DNA from: Pseudomonas sp. DTU_2021_1001937_2_SI_NGA_ILE_001
GTDB lineage: Bacteria > Pseudomonadota > Gammaproteobacteria > Pseudomonadales > Pseudomonadaceae
Direction: 5' to 3'
NCBI RefSeq assembly: GCF_032463525.1
Contig: NZ_CP135971.1
Location: forward strand, 4,652,501-4,716,500
Length of the DNA stretch: 64,000 nt
Positions 27,131 through 36,198 of the stretch are shown here, in pieces. The notes below the pieces were generated by a model. That model was not told the origin of the DNA. It searched no databases and worked only from the letters and a program-made list of their open reading frames with translations. The position numbers and the translations under genes are program-made. How positions within the stretch are numbered: position 1 is the stretch's first letter; each line of letters opens with the position of its first letter.

Positions 27131-27257
27131 GGCCGCAGGTGGCCCGGTGGGAGGGGCTTTAGCCGCGAAAGCGCCGGGAAGTTCACTGCATCTGTTGTGA
27201 ACAGGCGGTCGCTTCGCGGCTGAAGCCGCTCCTACTCGGCCTAACTGAACAGTATTG
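27131..27257. repeat. REP-doublet element (copy F)
   Basis: The right terminus CTAACTGAACAGTATTG (27241-27257) is intact and both REP arms are present (GGGGCTTTAGCCGCGAAAGC and CTTCGCGGCTGAAGCCGC), but the left ~16-bp terminus has been lost or eroded close to the cupin stop. Confidence 0.72.
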
Positions 27258-27283
27258 CGGCTACAGTTGATCCTTCCGGGTGT

Positions 27284-28636
27284 TCATGGCTGAGCCACGT
27301 CGACCCGCTCGAAGCGCCCGGAAATGACGGTGTAGGCGAGGATGGCGATCAGGCCGTGGGCGGCGACGAACCACAGGGCCGCGTTGAACGAACCGGTGGT
27401 CGCGACGAAGTAGCCGATCACCACCGGAGTGATGATTCCGGCGGTATTGCCGATGCCGTTGAACACTCCGCCGCTGAGGCCGACCATGTTCTTCGGCGCG
27501 GTGTCGGAGAGCACCGCCCAGCCGACTGCCGCCAGGCCCTTGCCGAAGAACGCCAGGGCCATCAGGGCGATGACCAGCCAGTTGGCGTCGACGTAGTTGG
27601 CCGATACCAGGCTGGCCGACAGTGCCATGCCGATCACGAACGGCGTCTTGCGGGCCCGGGACGGATGCACGCCCCGACGAATCAGCCAGTCCGACACCAC
27701 ACCGCCCAGTACCCCGCCGGAAAACCCGCAGATCGCCGGCAGTGCCGCTACCCAGCCGGCCTCCATGATGGTCATGCCGCGGCCCTTGATCAGGTAGATC
27801 GGAAACCAGGTGATGAAGAAGTAGGTGAGGGCGGTGATGCAGTACTGCCCCAGGTAGATGCCCCACAAAGTACGGCTGGTGAACAGCTGCTTGACCTCGC
27901 TCCACTTCAGCTTGGGTTTCTCGCTCTTGCGGGTGCTCTCCAGGTTCACCAGCGCGCCGCCTTCACGCATGTAATCCAGCTCGGCCTGCTGCACGCGGGG
28001 GTGGCTGGCCGGGTCGTGGTACATCGCGAACCAGAACAGTGTGGCGACCATGCCCAGGGCGCCCATCCACAGGAACACGTGCTCCCAGCCCAGGCTGTGG
28101 GTCAACCAGGCCATCAAGGGCGCGAACACCACCACCGCCATGTACTGCGCCGAGTTGAACAGGGCCGAGGCCGTGCCGCGCTCACGGGTGGGGAACCAGC
28201 TGGAGACGATGCGGTTGTTGGCCGGGAAGGCTGGCGACTCGACCAGGCCGAGCATGAAGCGCATGCCGAACAGCGTCAGCGCGGCGCTCGTCCCGACCAG
28301 GCCGATCCAGCCCACGGTGCCCTGCAGCAGGGTGAACAGCGACCAGAGGAACAGGCTGCAGCCATACACCCGGCGTGCGCCGAAGCGGTCCAGCAGCCAG
28401 CCGCCGGGAATCTGCCCCAGGGCGTAGGCCCAGGCGAAGGCCGAGAAGATCATGCCGAGCATGATCGGGTCCAGGCCCAGCGCCTTGACCACTTCGGTGC
28501 CGGCGATGGACATGGTGGCCCGGTCGGCATAGTTGAGTACGGTGACGATGAAAATCAGCGCGAGGATCACGAAACGCTGGCGACCGACGCGAGCCTCGCT
28601 GACCACCGCGTCCATGGGCGCAGTCTTGGTATTCAT
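27284..28636 (-). CDS. MFS transporter, anion:cation symporter family (GudP-like)
   Basis: A 450-aa inner-membrane carrier with 12 TM helices. The start VLNYADRATMSIAGTEV and the loop LDRFGARRVYG are typical of the ACS branch (glucarate, galactarate and other organic-acid symporters). It is the second gene after a D-2-hydroxyacid dehydrogenase (54 bp gap) under a divergent LysR regulator, so it probably imports the hydroxy or keto acid that the enzyme uses. The specific substrate is not readable. Confidence 0.85.
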   Translation of the reverse strand: MNTKTAPMDAVVSEARVGRQRFVILALIFIVTVLNYADRATMSIAGTEVVKALGLDPIMLGMIFSAFAWAYALGQIPGGWLLDRFGARRVYGCSLFLWSLFTLLQGTVGWIGLVGTSAALTLFGMRFMLGLVESPAFPANNRIVSSWFPTRERGTASALFNSAQYMAVVVFAPLMAWLTHSLGWEHVFLWMGALGMVATLFWFAMYHDPASHPRVQQAELDYMREGGALVNLESTRKSEKPKLKWSEVKQLFTSRTLWGIYLGQYCITALTYFFITWFPIYLIKGRGMTIMEAGWVAALPAICGFSGGVLGGVVSDWLIRRGVHPSRARKTPFVIGMALSASLVSANYVDANWLVIALMALAFFGKGLAAVGWAVLSDTAPKNMVGLSGGVFNGIGNTAGIITPVVIGYFVATTGSFNAALWFVAAHGLIAILAYTVISGRFERVDVAQP

Positions 28637-28690
28637 GGTGTTCTCCGCAGGTCATGCAGACCTTGTTGTTATTGGAGGGGAGAAACGCAG

Positions 28691-29629
28691 TCAGGCTGGT
28701 AGGGCCACCTGGGGGCGTGGTTCGGCGAAGCAGGCTTGCAGGTGCGAGAGCACGATCTCGCCCATGGCCAGGCGCGTCTGCTCGGTGGCACTGGCGCGGT
28801 GCGGTTGCAGCACCACGTTGTCGAGCCGACGCAGCGCTTCGGGAACCCTGGGTTCGTCGACGAACACGTCCAGGCCGGCGCCGGCGATGCGACCGTTCTG
28901 CAAGGCTTCGATCAGCGCGGTTTCGTCGACCAGCTTGCCGCGTGCCACGTTGATGAAGTAGCCGCGTGGCCCAAGGGCCTCAAGGACCTCGGCGGTGACG
29001 ATCGCGCGGCCCAGGTCGGCCGAGGCGGCCAGTACCAGCACATCGCTGTGACGCGCCAGGTCCGGCAGGTCGGCGAAGAAGCGATAACCGCTCTGTGGCT
29101 GCTCGCGCAGGTCGTTGTACTGGATGTCCATGCCGAAGGCCTGGGCACGGCGGGCGATGGCGTGGCCGACCTGGCCGAGACCGACGATACCGATGCGTGT
29201 GCCGGTCACGCGGCGTGCCAGCGGCTGGTTGACCTCCCCCCACTGACCGTTGCGCACGATGCGATCACCGACGGCCAGGTCGCGCAACGACATGATCAGC
29301 AGCCCCATGGCCATGTCCGCGACATCGTCGGTCAGCACGCCTGGGGTGGTGGTGACGCGAATGCCACGGCTGGCCGCACGGTCGAGGTCCACGGCGTCGG
29401 TGCCGATACCGCTGATGGCGATGATCCGCAGGTTGGGCAGGCGGTCCATCAGCGCATTGGACAGGCCCTTGGCGCCACCGGTGACCACGCCATGGATACG
29501 CGGACCGACGGCATCGAGCAGGGCGTCCTGGTCGTCGGCCTGATACAAGCGGTGAACGTGATAGGTCTGCAACAGCTGGGCGTCGATCGGCGCCGGAACG
29601 GGTTGAGTCAGCAGGATGTCGTAGGTCAT
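28691..29629 (-). CDS. D-isomer-specific 2-hydroxyacid dehydrogenase
   Basis: A 312-aa NAD(P)-dependent dehydrogenase interconverting a 2-oxo acid and the D-2-hydroxy acid. The Rossmann motif is GIVGLGQVGHAIA (about 148-160); catalytic Arg lies in NVARGK, Glu in VDEPRVP, and His in LQPHRASAT. First gene of a two-gene operon with the MFS carrier, divergent from a LysR gene. A paralogue with near-identical C-terminal motifs lies at 35228-36184. Confidence 0.88.
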   Translation of the reverse strand: MTYDILLTQPVPAPIDAQLLQTYHVHRLYQADDQDALLDAVGPRIHGVVTGGAKGLSNALMDRLPNLRIIAISGIGTDAVDLDRAASRGIRVTTTPGVLTDDVADMAMGLLIMSLRDLAVGDRIVRNGQWGEVNQPLARRVTGTRIGIVGLGQVGHAIARRAQAFGMDIQYNDLREQPQSGYRFFADLPDLARHSDVLVLAASADLGRAIVTAEVLEALGPRGYFINVARGKLVDETALIEALQNGRIAGAGLDVFVDEPRVPEALRRLDNVVLQPHRASATEQTRLAMGEIVLSHLQACFAEPRPQVALPA

Positions 29630-29709
29630 CGTCGCCTTCCTTCGAATTGTCGTTGTGAGGGACTCCGGGAGTGCTGACAGCCTAGGAAAAGCATCGATTC
29701 ACGTCTAAC

Positions 29710-29733
29710 ATTCATCTTGAATGTATCGATACA
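29710..29733. promoter_or_regulatory. Candidate LysR operator between divergent genes
   Basis: Two adjoining palindromes: ATTCA-TCT-TGAAT (29710-29722) and TGTATCGATACA (29722-29733, a perfect 12-bp palindrome), 12-35 bp upstream of the LysR start. Placement fits autoregulation by the LysR protein and control of the divergent dehydrogenase-MFS operon. Confidence 0.55.
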
Positions 29734-29744
29734 AGAATTGAATC

Positions 29745-30665
29745 GTGGAATTGCATCAACTGCGTTGTTTCGTGATGGTCGCCGAAGAACTGCACTTCGG
29801 TCGTGCAGCGCAAAGGCTGCACATGACCCAGCCGCCGCTGAGTCGTCAGATCCAGTTGCTGGAGCGTTCCCTGGGCGTGCAATTGCTCGACCGCAGCAAC
29901 CGCCAGGTACGCCTGACCGTGGCCGGGCGGCACTTCCTGCGCGATGCCCAGCATCTGCTGGCCTACACCGAGCAGGCCGGCGACAGCGCGCGGCGCCTGG
30001 CCAGCGGCGAAGCGGGGCAGCTGGTGCTGGGGTTCACGGCGGTGAGCGGCTACAACATGGTCCCGGAACTGCTCAGCCGCGCCGGCCAGGCTCTGCCGGA
30101 CATCGGTTTCGAACTGCACGAGATGGTCTCCAGCGACCAGACCGAAGCGCTGGCGGCGAACATGATCGACATCGGCTTCGTGCGCCACATGGAGCCACGG
30201 CCCGGCTGGAGCTACCAGCTGGCCAGCCGCGAGCCGCTGATGGTGGTGATGCCGGCAGGGCATTCGCTGGGCAGGCGTGGGCCACTGAGCGTCGCCGACC
30301 TGGCGCATCAGCCGTTCGTGATGTATTCGCCCAAGGAGGGCCGGTATTTCTACGACTGCATCGTCGGACTGTTCGCTGCCGCTGGCGTGTCGCCGCGTTA
30401 TCTCTATTACCTCAAGCAGACTCACTCGATCCTGGGCCTGGTGCGGGCCGGGCTGGGCATCGGCATCGTTCCGGCATCGGCCCGCGAACTGTACATGGGC
30501 CACCTGGACTTCCGGTCGCTGGCCGATGCCCAGCCTTCGGCAGACATGTACATGGTTTACCGCGACGACAACGACAACCCGGCGTTGCCGCGCTTCATCA
30601 ACATGGCGCGCCAGCATTTCACCCTGGGGGTAGCGCCGAGCGACGACCGGTCCAGGACGGGCTGA
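29745..30665 (+). CDS. LysR-family transcriptional regulator
   Basis: A 306-aa LTTR with N-terminal winged HTH (about 1-60, LHFGRAAQRLHMTQPPLSRQ) and a C-terminal periplasmic-binding-fold effector domain (about 90-295). The start is GTG at 29745. It is divergent from the 2-hydroxyacid dehydrogenase/MFS operon with a 115-bp shared region holding palindromes, so it is the likely regulator of that operon. The inducer is probably the imported acid. Confidence 0.92.
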   Translation: MELHQLRCFVMVAEELHFGRAAQRLHMTQPPLSRQIQLLERSLGVQLLDRSNRQVRLTVAGRHFLRDAQHLLAYTEQAGDSARRLASGEAGQLVLGFTAVSGYNMVPELLSRAGQALPDIGFELHEMVSSDQTEALAANMIDIGFVRHMEPRPGWSYQLASREPLMVVMPAGHSLGRRGPLSVADLAHQPFVMYSPKEGRYFYDCIVGLFAAAGVSPRYLYYLKQTHSILGLVRAGLGIGIVPASARELYMGHLDFRSLADAQPSADMYMVYRDDNDNPALPRFINMARQHFTLGVAPSDDRSRTG

Positions 30666-30709
30666 AAACGGCCTTCATCCCGATGCCGGTCATGACCAGT
30701 GGGTGGTGC

Positions 30710-31645
30710 CTACACGGCCTTGTCCGCCGGCGGTTCCAGCTCCAGTTGCTGGCGGCGGAACTGCCCCGGTGGCAGGCCGTGGATCTGCCGGAAGCGCCGC
30801 GAGAAATAGGCTTCGTCAGCGAAGCCGCACAGTCGCGCCACCTCGCCGACCGGCCGGGTGCCGCCCAGCAGGTAACTGCGCGCTGCATGCATGCGCCGCT
30901 CCAGCACCAGTTCGCTGAAGGTCTTGCCGATCTCCTTGCGCAGCCAGTGCGTCAGGTAGGTCGGTGACAGGTAGGTGGCGGCCGCTGCCTTGGTCAGACT
31001 CAGGTCCGGGTCGGCCAGGTGCTTGCGCACGTATTCGCTTATCCGCGTGAGCGCATCGCGGCGGCTGGCCTGGGCGGCGTTGTCTTCGGCCAGCTGCTTG
31101 AGGCGGTCGGCGAACAGCATGCACACCTTGCCGATCATCTGCAGCAGCAGGCCCTTGATGATTTCCCGGCTGCCGAACTGACGCTGGGCATCCAGGTCGC
31201 GCATCTGTTGCACCAGCGCGCAGACCGGTTCGAAGTCGGCCTGTTCGAGGATGAAATCCATGTGCTCCTGAAAACGGAACGGCGACAGCTCCGGTGCCAG
31301 CAGAATGGACACCTCTTCCAGGTCCATCGGGTCGCACTCCAGGTGCGGCAGCAGGAACGTCTGCGAGAAGTTGATGACCATGAAATGGCTGTCCGCCGGG
31401 TGCGGGATGACATGCATGCGGTGCGGCAGGATGAACGCCAGGGCATTGCGCGGGAAAGGGCGTTGCACGTGGCCGATCTGCTGCACCGTGTCGCCGCCCA
31501 GATTGACCTGAATCTGGAAATACTCATGACGATGCAGGGCGGTTTCCGCCACCCGTCCGTGTTCGTCGCGGATGTAGAAATCCGCTCGTTCGCTGCGCTG
31601 CTGCATGCCGTAGGTAGGTATCCGGCTGACTGAATGCATGCTCAT
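30710..31645 (-). CDS. AraC-family transcriptional regulator
   Basis: A 311-aa regulator with an N-terminal cupin-like effector domain (about 20-150; TALHRHEYFQIQVNLGG) and a C-terminal double-HTH AraC domain (about 200-295; LSLTKAAAATYLSPTYLTHW and GEVARLCGFADEAYFSRRF). It is divergent from the MFS-hydrolase-SDR-dehydrogenase operon across 558 bp and likely controls it. Confidence 0.92.
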   Translation of the reverse strand: MSMHSVSRIPTYGMQQRSERADFYIRDEHGRVAETALHRHEYFQIQVNLGGDTVQQIGHVQRPFPRNALAFILPHRMHVIPHPADSHFMVINFSQTFLLPHLECDPMDLEEVSILLAPELSPFRFQEHMDFILEQADFEPVCALVQQMRDLDAQRQFGSREIIKGLLLQMIGKVCMLFADRLKQLAEDNAAQASRRDALTRISEYVRKHLADPDLSLTKAAAATYLSPTYLTHWLRKEIGKTFSELVLERRMHAARSYLLGGTRPVGEVARLCGFADEAYFSRRFRQIHGLPPGQFRRQQLELEPPADKAV

Positions 31646-32203
31646 CTCCCTTGTTGTTCTTGCCCGGCTCCGAATGGGCGAGCCGGTGACGCGGGTCGAT
31701 TCTGTACAACGGGCTGTGCGGGGTGCAATGCCTTGTACGATGACTTGATGGCGGATGGATTGTAGGGCGCTTGGACAATCCCGAGCGGGGGTGCAAAAGC
31801 GCTGTCGTTCGGACGTGGCCTTTAAAGTGCTCTAGAACAAGGCTTTCGAGGGATGTTCAACGTCCTGCTGGGAGCATGCCTGGGTGAGGTTTTTTTGGAC
31901 AGGTGGCTGAGGCACCGTCCATCGGTAAGAAAACGTTCTAACTGGCGCGTTGCATTTTTTCAGTCGTACGACCACCTTGATAGGCGTTGCCGCCGACATC
32001 TATCAACAATAATCAAAGGGTGCCCGCACAATGCACATCATCCCTCGCTGGACGGTCCCGCCGCCGTCAGCCGTCGCCATAGGCCCGCCTGTCCGGGCCT
32101 GATTTCACCCATCCAGCCGTTGTCGTCAACCACCGCTTGCCGGAGGCGCGGCCCTGCTTTGCGCAAAAACCTCGATACCCCCTAACAACAATGAGGTCAC
32201 ACC
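31646..32203. other. 558-bp divergent regulatory region
   Basis: No convincing coding region. On the AraC side, arms GTACAA (31704-31709) and TTGTAC (31733-31738) form an inverted repeat across 23 bp, a candidate regulator site. An imperfect hairpin TGGAC...GTCCA (31896-31921) follows seven T residues. On the MFS side, GAGGT precedes the ATG at 32204. The length suggests a long leader or looping regulation. Confidence 0.45.
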
Positions 32204-33556
32204 ATGTCGAGTCCCAATTCCCAGGCGGCGTCGGTCGCCAGCCACGCGCTGCCCAACGAGGCCGTCGCCCCCGCACGCCTGCCCACCCGGCGACGCTGGT
32301 TCATGCTCAGCCTGCTGTTGATCGCCACCATCATCAACTACGTCGACCGGGTGAACATCTCCATCGCCGCGCCCTTCATGGCCAAGGACCTGGGCCTGGA
32401 CAAGATCCAGATGGGCCTGATCTTCTCCGCTTTCGCCTGGACCTATGCACTGGCGCTGGTGCCTGCCGGCTTCGTCGCCGACCGCTTCGGTTCGCGGTTG
32501 ACCTACGGCGTTTCGCTGATCAGCTGGTCGGCCGTCACCGTCTGCCAGGGCCTGGCCAACGGTTTCGCTTCGCTGTTCGGCCTGCGCCTGGCGGTCGGGG
32601 CCATGGAAGCGCCGGCGTTTCCGGCCAACAGTCGGGCCGTGACGGTATGGTTCCCGGCCCGTGAGCGTGGCATGGCCAGCAGTGTCTACGTGTGTGGTCA
32701 ATACCTCGGGACCGCGCTGTTCACGGGCGCACTGCTGTGGCTGGCGACCACCTATGACTGGCGTCACGTGTTCTACAGCACTGGCCTGGTGGGCATCGTG
32801 TTCGGGGTGATCTGGCTGTTCCTGTACCGTGATCCGCTCAACTGCAAGAAGGTCAGCAAGGAGGAACTGCAGTACATCGAGAATGGCGGCGGCCTGGTGA
32901 AAAGCAGCCAGGAGCGTACCCGCTTCAACTGGCGGCAGATTGCCGAGCTGTTCCGCTACCGGCAGATCTGGGCGATCTGCATCGGCAAGTTCGCCAGCAC
33001 CTCGGCGCTGTACTTCTTCCTGACCTGGTTCCCCACCTACCTGATCGAAGAGCGCCAACTGACCACCATCAAGGCCGGCATCTTCGCGGTCATGCCGTTC
33101 ATTGGCGCCACGGTGGGCATCCTGCTGGCCGGCATCGTCTCCGACCTGCTGATCCGTCGCGGCTTCAGCATGTCGTTCGCGCGCAAGCTGCCGCTGGTGG
33201 TGGGCTCGATGCTCGGCATGTCCATCGTGCTGGTCAATTTCACCGACTCCAACCTGGTGTGCATCGCCATCCTCACCATCGCGTTCTTTGCCCAGGGCAT
33301 CGCTTCGTCTTCGTGGGCGGCGGTTTCGGAGGTCGCGCCCAAGGAGCTGATCGGTCTCACCGGCGGCGTCACCAGCCTGGCGGCGAACATTGGCGGCATC
33401 GTCTGCCCCATCGTGGTGGGCGCCATCGTGCATGCCACCGGCACGTTCGCCTACGCGTTCTGGTTCATCGGTGGCGTGGCGTTGATGGGCACCCTGTCGT
33501 ACTCGCTGCTGCTCGGTCGGCTGTACCGCATCGAGCTGAAAACCCCGGCGCAATAA
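32204..33556 (+). CDS. MFS transporter, anion:cation symporter family
   Basis: A 450-aa, 12-TM carrier of the same ACS branch as the one at 27284-28636 (INYVDRVNISIAAPFM; VADRFGSRLTYG). First gene of the operon with a fumarylpyruvate-hydrolase-like enzyme, an SDR and a D-2-hydroxyacid dehydrogenase, so it is expected to import their substrate, probably an organic or sugar acid. The ATG has GAGGT upstream. Confidence 0.86.
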   Translation: MSSPNSQAASVASHALPNEAVAPARLPTRRRWFMLSLLLIATIINYVDRVNISIAAPFMAKDLGLDKIQMGLIFSAFAWTYALALVPAGFVADRFGSRLTYGVSLISWSAVTVCQGLANGFASLFGLRLAVGAMEAPAFPANSRAVTVWFPARERGMASSVYVCGQYLGTALFTGALLWLATTYDWRHVFYSTGLVGIVFGVIWLFLYRDPLNCKKVSKEELQYIENGGGLVKSSQERTRFNWRQIAELFRYRQIWAICIGKFASTSALYFFLTWFPTYLIEERQLTTIKAGIFAVMPFIGATVGILLAGIVSDLLIRRGFSMSFARKLPLVVGSMLGMSIVLVNFTDSNLVCIAILTIAFFAQGIASSSWAAVSEVAPKELIGLTGGVTSLAANIGGIVCPIVVGAIVHATGTFAYAFWFIGGVALMGTLSYSLLLGRLYRIELKTPAQ

Positions 33557-33650
33557 ACCGGTTTCCTCCAACACGAAGCGGCTTTCGTCCAACTTTGCCG
33601 GGCGTGGCCGCTTTACGCTGAATCCATCGAACAACAACGAGCAGCCTGAC

Positions 33651-34337
33651 ATGAGCGATTTCGTCTTCACCCCCGCGACCCAGCCCAGCCTGGCGGTGGC
33701 CGGCACGGCACAGCGCTTTCCGGTCAGCCGGGTGTTCTGTGTCGGTCGCAACTACCCGTGGAGCGACGGCCAGGGCCGCAGCGTGCCGCTGTTCTTCATG
33801 AAGCCGGCCTCGTCGGTGATCGACGCCCAGGGTGAGATCGCCTACCCACCGCAAACCGAAGAGTTCTGTCACGAGATCGAACTGGTGGTGGCCATCGGCA
33901 GCGGTGGGGCGGACATTCCGGAAAACCGTGCGCTGGAGCATGTGTGGGGGTATGCCGCCGGGCTGGACCTGACTCGCCGCGACCAGCAGCGCGCCGCCAA
34001 GCAGGCCGGTATGCCCTGGGAAGGCGCCAAGGCCTTCGACGGCTCGGCGCCCATCAGTGCCATCCAGCCGGTCAGCCGCCAGGGCCATGCCCAAGAGGGC
34101 GCGGTGTGGCTGCAGGTCAACGGCCAGGAGCGTCAGCGCTCGGCACTGCAGCATCAGCTGTGGTCGGTGGCGGAAATCATCAGCCACCTGTCGCGCAGCC
34201 TCAGCCTGCTACCTGGCGACCTGATCATGACCGGCACGCCGGAAGGCGTCGCCGCCCTGCAGCCGGGGGACCGCATTCGCGCCGCCGTCGAGGGCGTCGG
34301 ACAGATCGACGTACAGGTCGGCCCGCGCGCCGCCTGA
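33651..34337 (+). CDS. Fumarylacetoacetate hydrolase family protein (acylpyruvase-like)
   Basis: A 228-aa enzyme of the FAH superfamily, closest in pattern to fumarylpyruvate hydrolase NagK and acylpyruvases: [17 protein letters not shown], metal ligands Glu75 and Glu77 ([11 protein letters not shown]) and Asp106 (GLDLTRRD), and a C-terminal MTGTPEGV. These enzymes cleave C-C bonds in 2,4-dioxo acids, giving pyruvate and a second acid. With the downstream SDR it could perform the last steps of a diketo-hydrolase route for a 2-keto-3-deoxy acid; that is inference. No aromatic-ring gene lies nearby. Confidence 0.84.
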   Translation: MSDFVFTPATQPSLAVAGTAQRFPVSRVFCVGRNYPWSDGQGRSVPLFFMKPASSVIDAQGEIAYPPQTEEFCHEIELVVAIGSGGADIPENRALEHVWGYAAGLDLTRRDQQRAAKQAGMPWEGAKAFDGSAPISAIQPVSRQGHAQEGAVWLQVNGQERQRSALQHQLWSVAEIISHLSRSLSLLPGDLIMTGTPEGVAALQPGDRIRAAVEGVGQIDVQVGPRAA

Positions 34338-34366
34338 GCCAAACGAACATCCACAGGAGAGCCACA

Positions 34367-35131
34367 ATGTCCAATAATCCCTCTTCGAAAATCGCCTTGG
34401 TGACCGGGGCCGGCAGCGGTATCGGCAAGGCCGTGGCCCTCGGCCTGCTGGAGGACGGCTTCACGGTCGTCCTGGCCGGGCGGCGCATCGAGCCCTTGCT
34501 GGCGCTTGCCGAACAGGCCGCCAGCCAAGGCCGCCAGGCCGTGCCGGTGGCCACCGACGTGCGCGACCCGAGCAGCGTGCGCGCGCTGTTCGCCACCGTC
34601 GAGGAGCGCTTCGGGCGCCTGGACCTGATCTTCAACAACGCCGGGGTCAACGCGCCGGCGGTGCCCATGGACGAACTGCCGGTCGAGACCTGGGACAACG
34701 TCATCGCCACCAACGTCAATGGCGTGTTCCTGTGCTGCCGCGAAGCCTTCGGCCTGATGCGGCGCCAGCAGCCCCAGGGCGGGCGGATCATCAACAACGG
34801 TTCGATCTCTGCCCATACGCCACGGCCTTTCACCGCCCCCTATACCGCCAGCAAACACGCGGTGCTGGGGCTGACCAAGGCTCTGGCCCTGGATGGCCGC
34901 GAGTACGACATTGCCTGCAGCCAGATCGACATCGGCAATGCCCTGACCGAGCTGTCCGAGCGGATGACGCGCGGGGTGCGCCAGGCCAACGGGCAGATCG
35001 CCGTCGAGCCGATGGTGGACGTGCAACACGTCGCCGATGCGGTGCGCTACATCGCCGCGCTGCCGCTGTCGGCCAACGTCCTGAACATGACCGTAATGGC
35101 CACCAAGATGCCCTTCGTCGGCCGCGGCTGA
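34367..35131 (+). CDS. Short-chain dehydrogenase/reductase
   Basis: A 254-aa classical SDR with cofactor motif [11 protein letters not shown] (12-22), NNAG (90-93), and catalytic Ser146/148, Tyr159 and Lys163 (PYTASK). It lies 29 bp after the FAH-family gene and before a hydroxyacid dehydrogenase, so it probably oxidises a hydroxyl of the same substrate chain to give the 2,4-dioxo acid. Arg39-Arg40 after the second beta strand suggests NADP(H) preference, but this is weak evidence. Confidence 0.86.
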   Translation: MSNNPSSKIALVTGAGSGIGKAVALGLLEDGFTVVLAGRRIEPLLALAEQAASQGRQAVPVATDVRDPSSVRALFATVEERFGRLDLIFNNAGVNAPAVPMDELPVETWDNVIATNVNGVFLCCREAFGLMRRQQPQGGRIINNGSISAHTPRPFTAPYTASKHAVLGLTKALALDGREYDIACSQIDIGNALTELSERMTRGVRQANGQIAVEPMVDVQHVADAVRYIAALPLSANVLNMTVMATKMPFVGRG

Positions 35132-35158
35132 CACCACTCCGCTCGCGTGGCAGCAGCA

Positions 35159-35199
35159 TCAGCGGCGAAGTGCTTCCCGGCTGAAGCCGGTCCCACCGG
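35159..35199. repeat. Degenerate REP fragment (copy I)
   Basis: CAGCGGCGAAGTGCTTCCCGG and CTGAAGCCGGTCCCACC resemble the inner face and right arm of the REP doublet, but termini and left arm are gone. It lies in the 96-bp gap between SDR and dehydrogenase genes. Confidence 0.55.
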
Positions 35200-35227
35200 T
35201 CAGCGTTTTCCTATTCGAGGTACACCC

Positions 35228-36184
35228 ATGAAACCCGAAGTCCTGCAGCTCAGCCCCATCCTCATCCCGCAGATTCGCGAGCGGCTCGAAGAACTGTTCG
35301 TCATTCGCCCCTATTACCAGCAGGCCGACAAGGCCGCCTACCTGGCTGAACACGGCGCCAACATCCGCGGCGTGATCACCGGCGGCCACACCGGCATCAC
35401 CCGGGAAGTCCTGGCCAAGCTGCCGCGCGTGGAAGTGGTGGCGGTCAATGGCGTGGGCACCGACGCCGTCGACCTGGCTTACTGCCGCGACCTGGGCATC
35501 CACGTGACGGCGACCATTGGCGCGCTCACCGACGATGTCGCCGACCTGGCCATGGGCCTGCTGATCTCGGTATGCCGGGGCCTGTGCACCAGCGACCGCT
35601 ACGTGCGTTCCGGGCAGTGGCCGCAAAGCCCCACGCCGCTGGCGCCCTTGCCGCTGGCACGGCAGGTCAGCGGCATGCGCATCGGCATCGTCGGCATGGG
35701 CCGCGTCGGCCGGGCCGTGGCCACCCGCGCGGCGGCCTTCGGCTGCCCGATCCGCTACACCGACCTGCAGGCCATCGACGCCGTGGAACATACCTACGTT
35801 GCCGACCTCATCGAGCTGGCCCGAAGCAGCGACGCGCTGATCCTGGCCGCCGCTGCCGACGGTGGCAAGGCCATCATCGATGCCCAGGTGTTAGACGCCC
35901 TGGGGCCGGAGGGCTACCTGGTCAACGTGGCGCGCGGCAAGCTGGTCAACGAGGACGACCTGGTCGCCGCGCTCAAGGCCGGGCGCATTGCCGGCGCGGC
36001 GCTGGACGTGTTCGTCGATGAACCCCATGTACCTGAAACGCTGTTCGACGACGAGCGCGTGGTGCTGCAACCGCATCGTGCCAGCGCCACGGTACAGACC
36101 CGTACGCGCATGGGCGAAATGGTCATCGCCAGTCTGCTGGATACCTTCGCCGGCAAGAAACCGGTGGGGTGTGTGACAGGCTGA
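35228..36184 (+). CDS. D-isomer-specific 2-hydroxyacid dehydrogenase
   Basis: A 318-aa NAD(P)-dependent dehydrogenase, paralogue of 28691-29629. The Rossmann motif is GIVGMGRVGRAVA (about 155-167), with catalytic Arg in NVARGK, Glu in VDEPHVP and His in LQPHRASAT. The ATG at 35228 is used; further upstream the frame runs through a REP remnant. Last gene of the AraC-controlled cluster, converging with the RHS gene (14 bp between stops). Confidence 0.88.
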   Translation: MKPEVLQLSPILIPQIRERLEELFVIRPYYQQADKAAYLAEHGANIRGVITGGHTGITREVLAKLPRVEVVAVNGVGTDAVDLAYCRDLGIHVTATIGALTDDVADLAMGLLISVCRGLCTSDRYVRSGQWPQSPTPLAPLPLARQVSGMRIGIVGMGRVGRAVATRAAAFGCPIRYTDLQAIDAVEHTYVADLIELARSSDALILAAAADGGKAIIDAQVLDALGPEGYLVNVARGKLVNEDDLVAALKAGRIAGAALDVFVDEPHVPETLFDDERVVLQPHRASATVQTRTRMGEMVIASLLDTFAGKKPVGCVTG

Positions 36185-36198
36185 GCCTGCCCTGGTAC

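Noticed and set aside
31853..32185. A 110-codon plus-strand frame in the AraC/MFS intergenic region
   Set aside because: No ribosome site, atypical composition, no recognised motif, and it crosses the presumed leader of the MFS gene.
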